Part shown: positions 1 to 8,898 of the stretch, in pieces
Numbering within the stretch: the first letter of the stretch is position 1
How the letters are laid out: the number at the start of each line of letters is the position of its first letter
From: Sporosarcina sp. P34
GTDB lineage: Bacteria; Bacillota; Bacilli; Bacillales_A; Planococcaceae
Assembly: GCF_002743375.1 (NCBI RefSeq)
Contig: NZ_PDZC01000002.1
Location: forward strand, 370,727 to 434,726
DNA length: 64,000 nucleotides
Reading direction: 5' to 3'
Notes under the pieces: generated by a model
The model's input: the letters and a program-made list of their open reading frames with translations, nothing else
Databases searched by the model: none
Told to the model about the DNA's origin: nothing
Made by a program: the position numbers and the translations under genes

Positions 1-1372
1 CGATTTCCCTGGGCACATATAGGAACTCGCCATTTAAATCATTGGTTACTAAGTTGTGGATAATTTCCGTACCGAGTGACGTATGCGGATTCTTCATTCC
101 AACGCCGTTGTCGGAAACGTGAAGTTCTACAAAGTCATGATCCACGATAAATTCCACATCAATGATTCCTTCTTCTTTGCCTTGAAATGCATGCTTTAGG
201 GAGTTTTGTATGAGCTCATTAATAATCAATGCTATTGAAACCGCTTTCTTAGAGGATGTTATTATTTTATTGCCATTGGGCTCAATAATCAAGTCTACTT
301 TTAAGTTGTAATCATTTAGTACCATCGTGGAACAAATTTTTCTTGTCAAATTTATGATATTTACATCATCGTCATCTGCATCTTCCTTTGTCAGAATAAT
401 TTCATACACAGAGGAAATGCTATATATTCGGTTAAGCGTTTCCTCAAAAGCAGATCGGTTATTAGCTGATATACCATTCCGCATTTGCAATCTTATCAAG
501 CTTGCGACAGTTTGCAAATTATTTTTAACCCGATGATGAATTTCTTTAATGACGACGGATTTCATCATCAATTCTTTTTCCTTTGTTCGAAGTTCCGTAA
601 TATCTTGGATGATCAACAACGTTTCTTGTGACTTATTTTTTTCACGCATTCTTATTTTTTTTACAATTAAGTTTTTGTCTTGAATTGTCAACTCAAAGAC
701 AAATACATCCTCTTCCTGCTCATAAACTGTCCGCAAAAACGGTAGCATTTCCAATAAATCTCGATACAATACGTCATCCCGTCCGCTCATTTCAGAAATA
801 AGCTTTAACCCCGATGGATTTGCATAAACTAATCGATTACTAGCATCAGTCAAAATAAGCATCTCCATCAATAAATCCGAGACTACTCCAAGGCCCGAAT
901 TCGTCAGCTGATCTTCCGCTGTTTCTGTTACTACCGAAAATCTCTTTATATCGTCAGCCGGTAGCGGTGAGGTAACTTGTTTCTCAGAAACCAACACACC
1001 GATCACTTGATGATAGGTGTTCTTAATAGGTACCACGGTTTGATGCACCACGATACCTTCTTGTGTCATCGCCTGCTGTATGATAGACTTTTTTCCGTTA
1101 CGATAAGAATAAAAAACACCCGGTTCAAAAGACTCAAATACAATCTTTCCAATGACAGAATTAGAATACAGTGGAGTACACCCCACTGGAAAAGCCTCTG
1201 CAACAACAATCGCTTGATTACTCGGTTTTAATTTACAATCGATGAACATATACGAATTAGACAGATCTGCATAAGTTTGTAAGCTAAACGCCATCTCTTG
1301 CAAAATCTGCACATCTTGATTAGTCAATTCCGTATGCAATTTACAAAGTTTCTCTACTGTTGATTTTACCAA
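1..1372 (-). CDS. Sensor histidine kinase, HisKA_2 type (C-terminus cut off)
   Basis: About 457 codons are visible; the last part of the ATPase domain runs off the window. The N-terminal 145 residues look like the GAF-like H_kinase_N domain, followed by a PAS-like segment (about 150-260). The phosphoacceptor motif KEIHHRVKNNLQ is near residue 278, and a HATPase N-box (NELIQNSLKHAF) and a DNGVGM G-box follow. This is the EutW/PdtaS architecture, a soluble kinase that usually phosphorylates an ANTAR or response-regulator partner. No membrane segment is seen. The TTG start at 1372 is chosen because an in-frame stop lies just upstream and AAGG precedes it at suitable distance. The partner regulator would lie beyond position 1, if it is adjacent. 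Family is well supported; the signal is unknown. Confidence 0.85.
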   Translation of the reverse strand, partial: MVKSTVEKLCKLHTELTNQDVQILQEMAFSLQTYADLSNSYMFIDCKLKPSNQAIVVAEAFPVGCTPLYSNSVIGKIVFESFEPGVFYSYRNGKKSIIQQAMTQEGIVVHQTVVPIKNTYHQVIGVLVSEKQVTSPLPADDIKRFSVVTETAEDQLTNSGLGVVSDLLMEMLILTDASNRLVYANPSGLKLISEMSGRDDVLYRDLLEMLPFLRTVYEQEEDVFVFELTIQDKNLIVKKIRMREKNKSQETLLIIQDITELRTKEKELMMKSVVIKEIHHRVKNNLQTVASLIRLQMRNGISANNRSAFEETLNRIYSISSVYEIILTKEDADDDDVNIINLTRKICSTMVLNDYNLKVDLIIEPNGNKIITSSKKAVSIALIINELIQNSLKHAFQGKEEGIIDVEFIVDHDFVELHVSDNGVGMKNPHTSLGTEIIHNLVTNDLNGEFLYVPREI

Positions 1373-1435
1373 TACGCCACGACCTTATGATCAGAAATAC
1401 AGCTACCCCTACCCTGTAAAATTAGTATAGATTGG

Positions 1436-2422
1436 TTAGCGAAAGAGGTCAATTGACAAGTTCGGTGTCGATAAATAGGCATTAAGGAAATCATCCACCT
1501 TTCTCTTATACGCTTCCTGATCCATCAAGAATGCTTCCCCGTGATTCGCATCATCCACTAAAAACAGTTCCGCGTCACTCTCCGTTACTTCGTACAATTC
1601 TTTTGTCATGTCTGTCGGTACAAATGTATCGGTGTTGCCGTGTATGTACAGGATTGGTATAGTTGCACGCTTTACAGCACTCAGTGCATCTGCTTCCTTC
1701 AATGAATATCCCGCTTTTGCGTTCGTCAATAAGTTCATATTATCAAGTAACGGAAATGCCGGCAAATGAAACATTCGATTTAATTGATAGGCAAAAAGCT
1801 GATACACGGATTGATACGGACTGTCTGCAATGACTGCCTTCACTTGATTCGGAAGCTTCTCACCACTTGCCATCAAAACTGTAGCGGCCCCCATTGACAA
1901 CCCATGGTAGACTACTTCTGTAGCGGGATTCATATTTTCGCTAAGTAACTTCGTCCAATCAATCAAATCTAAACGATCGGGCCACCCAAAACCATAATAG
2001 TCTCCACCACTTTTTCCATGTCCTCTAGCATTTGGCATGAAGAGATTATATCCCAGTTCTTCATAATAAAATTGACCGTACAAACCCATCTGTTTTGCGT
2101 GTCCTAAGTAACCATGAGTCAGAATCACTAATTTGTCAGTCGGCCGTTTGGCAGGCAAGTAATACCCCATTAACTCTATACCATCTCTTGACGTCATATG
2201 CAGTTCTTCAAACTTCTGTTTATCCACCCAATCTAGCCAGTCTCCATTTAAAAACACATCCATTGTCTCGGCTGATACTTTCAAGTCAGCATTGCCTGTC
2301 AGGAAGTCTTTGGGACCACGTTTGATGGCTAAGTTATAGAAGAAAAAGCTCCCTGCTATCTGAAAGACAATAAAGATAGCAACTAGTAACACGACAACCT
2401 TTTTCCATCTTATTTTTTTCAT
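1436..2422 (-). CDS. Membrane-anchored alpha/beta hydrolase
   Basis: A 328-residue protein with one N-terminal membrane segment (about residues 8-30) followed by an alpha/beta-hydrolase fold. Visible landmarks are the oxyanion region LTHGYLGHA, the nucleophile elbow GLSMGA with its serine, a late Asp (HGNTDTFVP) and the catalytic His in DANHGEAF. Size and layout match the YqkD-type surface hydrolases of bacilli, whose substrates are not established. The catalytic domain should face outward, inferred from the anchor. AGAGGA precedes the ATG. The gene lies 63 bases upstream of the kinase on the same strand, so the two could share a transcript. Confidence 0.8.
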   Translation of the reverse strand: MKKIRWKKVVVLLVAIFIVFQIAGSFFFYNLAIKRGPKDFLTGNADLKVSAETMDVFLNGDWLDWVDKQKFEELHMTSRDGIELMGYYLPAKRPTDKLVILTHGYLGHAKQMGLYGQFYYEELGYNLFMPNARGHGKSGGDYYGFGWPDRLDLIDWTKLLSENMNPATEVVYHGLSMGAATVLMASGEKLPNQVKAVIADSPYQSVYQLFAYQLNRMFHLPAFPLLDNMNLLTNAKAGYSLKEADALSAVKRATIPILYIHGNTDTFVPTDMTKELYEVTESDAELFLVDDANHGEAFLMDQEAYKRKVDDFLNAYLSTPNLSIDLFR

Positions 2423-2499
2423 TTCTATATCCTCTTTATCTTAGCATTTACTTTCATTATACAGTGAAAACGAATAATTCGTTAGGACGATTTCATGAG

Positions 2500-2534
2500 A
2501 AAAACCCCAGTAGTTGGATAACGACTACTAGGGC
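2500..2534 (-). terminator. Rho-independent terminator
   Basis: On the minus strand, CCCTAGTAGT pairs with ACTACTGGGG across a 9-base loop and is followed by TTTTT. It ends the short gene at 2560-2694 and separates it from the hydrolase. Confidence 0.75.
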
Positions 2535-2559
2535 GTACTTCATTCACTATTTTTACTTC

Positions 2560-2694
2560 CTACTTCTTCTTTTTGTCTTGCTCGGTAGCCTGATCTGCTC
2601 GTTTATACTCTTTGTCGTATAATACTTCCTGTGTGGATGAAAGACCATTATTCTTATCAGTTAATGTTTTATGTGGCTGTTTGTTTTCACTCAA
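2560..2694 (-). CDS. Small hydrophilic protein, YfhE-like (tentative)
   Basis: A 44-residue open frame beginning with TTG, preceded by a strong AAGGAG nine bases upstream and followed by a terminator. The product is Lys/Asp/Gln-rich with no membrane segment. Its centre reads NGLSSTQEVLYDKEYKRAD, which resembles the conserved core of the short YfhE-like family of bacilli. That family match is from memory, and the function of the family is unknown. SD, terminator and the core motif together argue that it is a real gene. Confidence 0.6.
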   Translation of the reverse strand: MSENKQPHKTLTDKNNGLSSTQEVLYDKEYKRADQATEQDKKKK

Positions 2695-2825
2695 GTCTAC
2701 ACACTCCTTTCCGTTTAGCTGTCAGTGTTCCACGCATAGATGAAATTAAACGTGATACAATCAGATAACGTTCTTTGGTCTTTTTTCCAATACTACGTAT
2801 ACTAACAGAATAGGGGTTGATCACT

Positions 2826-3215
2826 GTGAAGTTTCACATGACAGAACACGGTTTTGACACTGAAGTTGAGTTTGGTACGTTACACATTTCATCCAATGAA
2901 GAAAAAGGGTTTCGTCCCTTTCAATTAATGGTCGCATCGATTGCTGCTTGCGGTGGCGGCGTCATGCGGAAGATTCTAGATAAAATGCGTGTGCCTGCAG
3001 ATGATATCACGGTGGAAGTGCAAGAAGTGATACGCTCACAGGATGATGCAAGTCGTCTGATGGAAATTCATCTCCATTTCACAGTTATTGGCTCGGATAT
3101 TACAGTAGAAAAAATGCCTCGAGTCATGGAACTAACAGAGAAGAATTGTTCCATGTTACAATCCGTCATTGGTTGTATCCATGTTGTAAAAACGTATGAG
3201 ATGGGTACAAAATAA
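2826..3215 (+). CDS. OsmC/Ohr family protein
   Basis: 129 residues from GTG 2826. That start is preferred over TTG 2817 because the AGGGG site abuts TTG but sits nine bases from GTG. The fold is recognisable as OsmC: an N-terminal beta hairpin, then a helix with the first redox cysteine (ASIAACGGG), and the second cysteine in EKNCSML. OsmC/Ohr proteins reduce organic hydroperoxides with these two cysteines. This short form belongs to the general OsmC group rather than clearly to Ohr, so peroxide substrate is an inference. It is a single-gene unit followed by its own terminator. Confidence 0.8.
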   Translation: MKFHMTEHGFDTEVEFGTLHISSNEEKGFRPFQLMVASIAACGGGVMRKILDKMRVPADDITVEVQEVIRSQDDASRLMEIHLHFTVIGSDITVEKMPRVMELTEKNCSMLQSVIGCIHVVKTYEMGTK

Positions 3216-3224
3216 GTTTCCATG

Positions 3225-3260
3225 ACCGACAATGAGAGTTCGTCCATTTGTCGGTTTTTA
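3225..3260 (+). terminator. Terminator after OsmC gene
   Basis: ACCGACAA and TTGTCGGT flank a loop and are followed by TTTTT, ten bases after the OsmC stop codon. Confidence 0.8.
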
Positions 3261-3332
3261 CGTTTACAGGCCCTTATTTTTCCATTAAAAATCCTGTATA
3301 CTAAATAGAATACCTAAAGGAGGTCTACCTAT

Positions 3333-4688
3333 ATGAAGAATAAACTAGTTGGATTGTTAGCAGTTTTATTGGTTTTTGCAGCAACGCCATTTCAAGCACA
3401 GGCAGCCACACAATTTTCTGACGTAGACAAGCATTGGGCGAAGAAAGAAATTATGTATTTAGCTGACCGTAATATCATCGGCGGTTTTCCAGACGGTACC
3501 TTTAAGCCAAACGATCCTATCACACGGGCGCAGGCATCTTCTATGCTCATTAAAGCACTGAAAATTCCGTTGGTAAAGAATCCTACAATACAGTTCAAGG
3601 ACGTCTCGAAAAAGTCATCCTATTATCAAATACTCGCAACAGTGAATGAAAAAGGCATCATGCGTGGAGACAATGGTTTCATGCGTCCTGGTGAAGATAC
3701 TTCACGTGCACATATGGCTGCAATCATTCGTCGTTCATTTAATATACCTGTCGACCGTCAAGCAACGTTTGTAGATGTTTCACCGACACATTGGTCATTC
3801 CCCGATATTAATGGGATTGCGAAAAAGGGCATTACGGGTGGTTCTGAAGGTAAGTATATGCCGGCAGACTCCGTTACACGTTCTCAGTTCGCTGCGTTTT
3901 TAGTACGCGCACTGGACGACTCTATGAAGTTGAAAAATTACCACTCCTATGTGGGTGTTAAAGGAAAGACGATTGAACAGAATGGTTTTACTTACACAAT
4001 TGCAAAAGACAAAAACTCCACTAAGCTAGTTAAAGAGAATAAAAAGGCTGGAACACGTTCAACACTTTTGGATAGCACGACTATGCCGGACAACGGAATC
4101 AACCGAGTATTGCTCATGTCCGGTTATCAAATGGTCCTATACAATGATAATCTTTTCATTCCGTATTGGAACTTGATCAATGCAGGAAACAACATGCCTT
4201 CAGGATATAATCTGGTAAAATTAAATGTAAATGATTGGAGTTACAGGATTGGTAGTATTCCAATCGATCAAAAGTTCCGTAATATGTTCATTTGGAACGA
4301 TCGAATCTACTATACACTTGAAAAAAACAAGGAACGAGTTTTCGATTCTGCATTCGATCCTACTACTCCAATAGATGATCCATTGACGCTGTATTCAGTA
4401 GCGATGGATGGGAAAAACAAAAAAACATTATTGAACTTTGACGCCCGTGTCATTTTCGATGAAGTAGAAGCTACTTCAAAAACCAATCAAGTAAGTCAAA
4501 ACAATAAATCCGTAGCGTTCGACCTTTCTACGATGTATTACTTCAACAAAACAGGTGTGTATAAATATAATCTGTTAGATAAAAAGATCAGCAAAGCTTC
4601 TACTATCCTTGCGAGGGATATGGAAGTTACTGCTACACAGTTAATCGTGACAGATCAAGCAGGTAAGAAACATACACTTAAGAAATAA
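3333..4688 (+). CDS. S-layer homology domain surface protein
   Basis: 451 residues. A signal peptide (Lys-rich start, hydrophobic core, cleavage near AQAA at residue 25) is followed by three SLH domains at about 27-70, 90-130 and 148-190, with the usual F-x-D-V...HWA and GGFPDGTFKP / GGSEGKYMPADSVTR motifs. SLH domains bind pyruvylated secondary cell-wall polymer, so the protein should be attached to the envelope. The remaining 260 residues contain repeated Y/W-rich strands resembling a DUF5050-type beta-propeller. The cargo function is unknown. AAAGGAGG lies upstream of the ATG and a palindromic terminator follows, so it is monocistronic. Confidence 0.85.
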   Translation: MKNKLVGLLAVLLVFAATPFQAQAATQFSDVDKHWAKKEIMYLADRNIIGGFPDGTFKPNDPITRAQASSMLIKALKIPLVKNPTIQFKDVSKKSSYYQILATVNEKGIMRGDNGFMRPGEDTSRAHMAAIIRRSFNIPVDRQATFVDVSPTHWSFPDINGIAKKGITGGSEGKYMPADSVTRSQFAAFLVRALDDSMKLKNYHSYVGVKGKTIEQNGFTYTIAKDKNSTKLVKENKKAGTRSTLLDSTTMPDNGINRVLLMSGYQMVLYNDNLFIPYWNLINAGNNMPSGYNLVKLNVNDWSYRIGSIPIDQKFRNMFIWNDRIYYTLEKNKERVFDSAFDPTTPIDDPLTLYSVAMDGKNKKTLLNFDARVIFDEVEATSKTNQVSQNNKSVAFDLSTMYYFNKTGVYKYNLLDKKISKASTILARDMEVTATQLIVTDQAGKKHTLKK

Positions 4689-4693
4689 GAAAA

Positions 4694-4728
4694 GGGCATG
4701 CCTCTAACCTAGTGGCATGCCATTTTTT
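4694..4728 (+). terminator. Terminator after SLH protein gene
   Basis: Two copies of the self-complementary octamer GGCATGCC (4695-4702, 4714-4721) form the stem, followed by ATTTTTT. Confidence 0.85.
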
Positions 4729-5094
4729 CTATCGGTCTATAACAAGTTTAGCAACCATCCGAATTACTAATTGTCCAATGAAAAACGGGATAGCTGTTAA
4801 CAAAATGACAATATCTCGACCAAATGGCTTGAACCATCCACCATCATCCGAAATAAAATTCATAGCCAATAGCAGAGATACTATGGCGGTAAGTATATTC
4901 ATAAGTAAAATATAACGAACTTTTATAGCGCAAGATAAAATGCCTGTTATCACAAGATATAAAACAGACACTACTAATAAATACTTTGCATCTTCTCGCT
5001 TCATATACTGGCCAAATTCATAGAAATGAAATAAGAACGGTGCTGGAATCAGAATCATGACAAGCCATGCCATGTTAAAATATTGTCTTGCCAT
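4729..5094 (-). CDS. Small integral membrane protein, unknown
   Basis: 121 residues with about four predicted membrane segments and a positively charged C-terminus. An upstream in-frame TTG at 5124 exists, but GGAG sits ten bases before ATG 5094, which is preferred. I do not recognise the family. It is the last of four minus-strand genes (XRE regulator, PstS-like protein, two membrane proteins) with gaps of 16, 40 and 66 bases, so it may be co-transcribed with them. Confidence 0.55.
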   Translation of the reverse strand: MARQYFNMAWLVMILIPAPFLFHFYEFGQYMKREDAKYLLVVSVLYLVITGILSCAIKVRYILLMNILTAIVSLLLAMNFISDDGGWFKPFGRDIVILLTAIPFFIGQLVIRMVAKLVIDR

Positions 5095-5160
5095 TGCTTC
5101 ATCACTCCAATTTGCTAAGTACAAAACATGTACTGTTTATTCAACATGATGAGTAAACCT

Positions 5161-5484
5161 TCACATACCTGACATACCAGCAACGACTACAAAAGTAGTC
5201 CACAAAAAGCCCAGCCCAATAGCTAAAACTGCGACCGCCCTTAATGAAATAAGTAAAACGGTAAGCCAGCTTTTTTCTACAGGCCCTTCAACTTTTAACG
5301 ATAGAAGAATAAACACAGTCCCTACTATTCCGGTTACGAAAGTGAGTACAACACCTATCCAATACCAGATCAATCCATCGCCCAAGTAAGCCATACTTTG
5401 AAATACATCACTTAGGAAAAACACACCCGCTGCGCATACAAAAGCGAGCAGTATACATACTAGTTGTTTCTTTTCCCCTTGCAT
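5161..5484 (-). CDS. Small integral membrane protein, unknown
   Basis: 107 residues with four hydrophobic segments (about residues 8-27, 35-58, 68-85 and 88-107) and very few charged residues between them. The second ATG (5484) is preferred over 5493 because AGAGG is nine bases from it. No family was recognised. The position directly after the PstS-like gene, on the same strand with a 40-base gap, suggests a shared transcript. A partnership with that protein's membrane domain is speculation. Confidence 0.55.
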   Translation of the reverse strand: MQGEKKQLVCILLAFVCAAGVFFLSDVFQSMAYLGDGLIWYWIGVVLTFVTGIVGTVFILLSLKVEGPVEKSWLTVLLISLRAVAVLAIGLGFLWTTFVVVAGMSGM

Positions 5485-5524
5485 AACGTGCATCCTCTTT
5501 TCATTCTACTAGATTACTGTGTAT

Positions 5525-6682
5525 TTACGGCTTCTTCACCGGCACGTATCCTACTTTCTCCACCAATTTCTGTCCTTGTGGTGAAACCATCCATTCAATG
5601 AATTTCTCAGTATTCGGATTGTCTGTTCCTGCTGTAATGACATAAAACTCAGATGCTATTGGATAGTCATCAGTACGGATTGTTTCTTTCGTCGGCTTGA
5701 CGCCGTCGATTGCGAGCAGTTTAATCTCATCATTTCCTACCATTTCCGTGGAGTAATAGCGGAACGTATAACCAATAGCATTTTTATAATTTCGATACTT
5801 TGAGACTTCTGAAATTATACCACCCATTCCTTCGGGCACATTCTCTTTTGGTGCATCCATGATCGGAATATCCCCCATCAGTCGTTCCAAACCTGTCTGA
5901 CTACCACTGTCTGCTGGTCGTTGAAATGCGCGTATCGACTCGTTTTTACCTCCTACCTCTTCCCAATTGGTGATCTTACCCGCATAGATATCTTGAATTT
6001 GTTTTAATTCTAGATTATCAACAGGGTTTTTTTGATTAACGAAAAAGACAAATGCTTCTCGACCAATCGGTGTCAATTTCAGCTCAAGACCTAGTTGCTC
6101 CGCTACTTTCATTTGAGCGTCTGAAGGTCCTGCTGCAAAAATTATATCTACCTCGCCAGAAAACAGATTTTCATACGCGATAGGTGTTGTATTGACCATT
6201 ACTTCGCTGTCATACGGATTGTATTCTTTACTTGGATAGACTGCTTGAACAAAAGCTGCATACAGTGGATATAGCGCGGTCGCGCCGTCTATTCTCGGTA
6301 AATCATCCTTCAGTTCGAGTGTAGCTGCCTCATCGAGTACGGCAAGCTTTGATTCCTGTCCAATCGTAAACGGTTCATAATCACGCACTTCCACTTCGGC
6401 ATCCACTGTTGAAATACTATCCTTGTATATTTGCATTATCGGCCAAACTGCCGCCCCGAGTAGAACTCCCCCTGCAATAATGCCAAACAATCGCTTTCGT
6501 TGCCGCGTGCTGAAGAAATGAAAGATCATCATGACGATCCACACATATAAAATGATTATTGCACTTAGCGCTAACGGAATATAGTGGATCAATCCCATGA
6601 ACAATAAATACAACAATCCAATTCCAGTAAAAAATAGTAACGCTATCAATAAAAGTACCGCAAATGCTATGGGTGCAATCAT
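5525..6682 (-). CDS. PstS-like substrate-binding protein with membrane N-terminus
   Basis: 385 residues. Residues 1-90 hold three membrane segments in place of the usual lipoprotein signal. From about 115 on there is a PstS/PBP_like_2 domain with the typical RIDGATALYPLYAAF opening, the middle motif NLFSGEVDIIFAAGPSD and the SGSQTGLERLM segment, which in PstS contacts phosphate. Known PstS proteins are secreted lipoproteins working with PstCAB. No pst permease or ATPase gene is nearby, so transport is doubtful and a sensing role is an inference. GGAGGG six bases before ATG supports the start. It follows the XRE gene with a 16-base gap. Confidence 0.7.
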   Translation of the reverse strand: MIAPIAFAVLLLIALLFFTGIGLLYLLFMGLIHYIPLALSAIIILYVWIVMMIFHFFSTRQRKRLFGIIAGGVLLGAAVWPIMQIYKDSISTVDAEVEVRDYEPFTIGQESKLAVLDEAATLELKDDLPRIDGATALYPLYAAFVQAVYPSKEYNPYDSEVMVNTTPIAYENLFSGEVDIIFAAGPSDAQMKVAEQLGLELKLTPIGREAFVFFVNQKNPVDNLELKQIQDIYAGKITNWEEVGGKNESIRAFQRPADSGSQTGLERLMGDIPIMDAPKENVPEGMGGIISEVSKYRNYKNAIGYTFRYYSTEMVGNDEIKLLAIDGVKPTKETIRTDDYPIASEFYVITAGTDNPNTEKFIEWMVSPQGQKLVEKVGYVPVKKP

Positions 6683-6698
6683 ACGCGTCCCTCCCTCT

Positions 6699-7151
6699 TC
6701 ATTTTCGGCTCAGTTCCTCCAACCGGTGACGTGCCTCGTCTTCATCAAATGAACTGTACCAACGATAATGCTCCTCATCTAAAATACGGAAATGCTGACT
6801 AATTATATTTTGCTGTAAACGAAAAATTCCTTTTGCCTCCAACTCGCGCCACCACACTTTACCACCCATCGATTGATCCTTTCGGCGGTCAATACCGTCA
6901 TGCGCAATAGTTTCCAGTACTTCTAACGGATCGCCGCCGACGGTAGCTTGCAATACGTCACTATCGCGAAATAAAGCACAGACAGCTATAACAGCTGTCC
7001 AACTGGCCATTGCTCTTGCTTTTTCAATTTGAATTAACGTCTTTTTAGAGAGCCCTAGTACATCCGCCATTTTTTGTTGGGAATATTCTTTCTCTAATCG
7101 AATTACCCGTAACTTTAATGAAATCAGTTCTATTAATTGTTGTTGATTCAC
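6699..7151 (-). CDS. XRE-family HTH regulator
   Basis: 150 residues with an N-terminal helix-turn-helix (about residues 10-62; QQKMADVLGLSKKTLIQIEKAR is the recognition region) and a C-terminal part of unknown fold rich in Trp and charged residues. GTG start 7151 has GAGGTGA upstream. It heads the PstS-like gene set and is divergent from the NSS transporter. An 18-base perfect palindrome lies 32 bases before its start and is the obvious candidate operator for autoregulation. Confidence 0.75.
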   Translation of the reverse strand: MNQQQLIELISLKLRVIRLEKEYSQQKMADVLGLSKKTLIQIEKARAMASWTAVIAVCALFRDSDVLQATVGGDPLEVLETIAHDGIDRRKDQSMGGKVWWRELEAKGIFRLQQNIISQHFRILDEEHYRWYSSFDEDEARHRLEELSRK

Positions 7152-7183
7152 TAGATCACCTCATAGTTACATTTCATATCTAT

Positions 7184-7201
7184 TGGTGTAATATTACACC
7201 A
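7184..7201. promoter_or_regulatory. Perfect 18-base palindrome, candidate operator
   Basis: TGGTGTAATATTACACCA is a gapless perfect inverted repeat in the divergent region between the XRE regulator (start 7151) and the NSS transporter (start 7324). Proximity to the regulator gene suggests it is that protein's binding site. It is not flanked by a T run and is too short to be a terminator. Confidence 0.65.
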
Positions 7202-7323
7202 CTTTCATTAAATAGTCAAGTTATTTTCAAAACTCTCTGTTAACTTTACAACTATCGATTCTTTCTTAAAATTATGATACGATTTATTGACTTTGTGATT
7301 TAGAAAAAGAAACGAGGATTTTT

Positions 7324-8646
7324 ATGAAACAGCGTGAACAATGGACATCCAAGATTGGCTTTGTTTTAGCGGCGGCTGGCAGTGCCATCGGCCTAGGCGC
7401 AATCTGGAAGTTCCCTTATATGGCCGGAACGAACGGTGGCAGCGTGTTTGTGCTGTTATTTATCATTTGTACATTATTAATTGGTTTGCCAATTTTATTG
7501 GCTGAGTTTGTCATTGGCCGTAGAGGACAGGCAGATGCCGTGACTTCTTTGAAAAAGTTATCAGTGGGACGCAAATGGGGATGGGTTGGGTGGATGGGGC
7601 TTGCCTCGTCTTTCATCATCTTATCTTTTTATAGTGTCGTCGGCGGATGGATTTTATCGTATTTGGCGCGTGCCTTTACGTTTACACTAGGTGGGCTGGA
7701 TTATGGAGAGCTCTTCAATACGACGATAGCGAATCCATGGGAAGTATTATTGGCACAAGCGTTATTTATGGCGTTAACGATCTTTATCGTTCAAAGCGGG
7801 ATTCGCGGAGGAATTGAACGGGCCAGCCGCTGGATCATGCCTTTATTATTCTTGTCATTCATTGTATTAGCGATTCGTTCGCTGACACTAGATGGCGCGA
7901 TGGAAGGTGTGCGTTTTCTATTCGTACCAGATTGGAGTTATTTTAACGGAACTACTTTTCTAGTTGCATTAGGACAGGCGTTCTTCTCACTAAGTGTCGG
8001 TGTGACCGCGATGATGACTTACGCATCCTACCTTTCGAAAGAAGAGAAGCTCGGACAGTCCGCATTTAATGTCTCTATGTTGAACATAGGGATTTCGATC
8101 CTAGCGGGACTTGTCATTTTTCCGGCAGTTTTCGCGTTAGGACATTCACCGGAAGCGGGGCCAGGACTAATTTTCGTTATCCTGCCAGCTATTTTCAATG
8201 AAATTCCATTTGGCAGCATATTTTTAATTATTTTCTTTTTCTTGATGCTGTTTGCTACATTGACTTCTGCTATAGCGATGCTAGAAATCGTAGTTTCTAC
8301 AGGCATCCGTAAAAAGCATGATAGGAGAAAGCGCGCTTCGTGGGTGTTTGGCGGATTAATCTTTTTGGTCGGAATTCCTAGCGCATTATCATTTGGTTTA
8401 TTATCTGGCGTCAGTATTTTCGGCAACTCTATTTTCGATTTTGCAGATATACTGACGAGTAGAATTGCGATGCCGCTCGGGGCATTGGCTGTGTCTTTAT
8501 TTGCCGGCTTTGTACTGACGAAAGAAGATACGGCAGAGGAGTTAAGGATGCACCCGGCACTTCACTCTTTGTGGAAAGTAATTGTACGCTATTTCGCACC
8601 TATTGCAATCATTGTCATTTTCTTTACTTGGATTTTAGGCATGTAA
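7324..8646 (+). CDS. Sodium-dependent transporter, NSS/SNF family
   Basis: 440 residues with about 11-12 membrane segments. The first segment carries the NSS hallmark GSAIGLGAIWKFPYMAGTNGG, which in LeuT forms the Na+ and substrate sites, and segment 6 contains the unwound SLSVG region. Bacterial members import amino acids by Na+ symport; the substrate cannot be read from the sequence. Length fits the short bacterial subgroup. GAGG precedes the ATG, and a strong terminator follows, so it is a single-gene unit facing away from the XRE operon. Confidence 0.9.
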   Translation: MKQREQWTSKIGFVLAAAGSAIGLGAIWKFPYMAGTNGGSVFVLLFIICTLLIGLPILLAEFVIGRRGQADAVTSLKKLSVGRKWGWVGWMGLASSFIILSFYSVVGGWILSYLARAFTFTLGGLDYGELFNTTIANPWEVLLAQALFMALTIFIVQSGIRGGIERASRWIMPLLFLSFIVLAIRSLTLDGAMEGVRFLFVPDWSYFNGTTFLVALGQAFFSLSVGVTAMMTYASYLSKEEKLGQSAFNVSMLNIGISILAGLVIFPAVFALGHSPEAGPGLIFVILPAIFNEIPFGSIFLIIFFFLMLFATLTSAIAMLEIVVSTGIRKKHDRRKRASWVFGGLIFLVGIPSALSFGLLSGVSIFGNSIFDFADILTSRIAMPLGALAVSLFAGFVLTKEDTAEELRMHPALHSLWKVIVRYFAPIAIIVIFFTWILGM

Positions 8647-8683
8647 AAAGCACGCCGGATATTTTCTCCGGCGTGCTTTTTAT
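8647..8683 (+). terminator. Terminator after NSS transporter gene
   Basis: AAAAAGCACGCCGGA pairs with TCCGGCGTGCTTTTT over a short loop immediately after the stop codon. Confidence 0.9.
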
Positions 8684-8898
8684 TTTTATTAGCTAGTGAT
8701 CGAAATCTGCAAATGATACGTATTGATTTCCACTTAGTAAGTTTAAGTGCCACTGCATGCTATACATTACTATTTCTCAATGTATCATTAAGATCTCCAA
8801 ATCAAGAAAGCTATATTAGTTATCTCACCGCGGGCCCACGAGAAGAGCGTCCGCCTGGTACGTCGAGCAACTATGCCTTCCCGTAACCTACCATTTAG

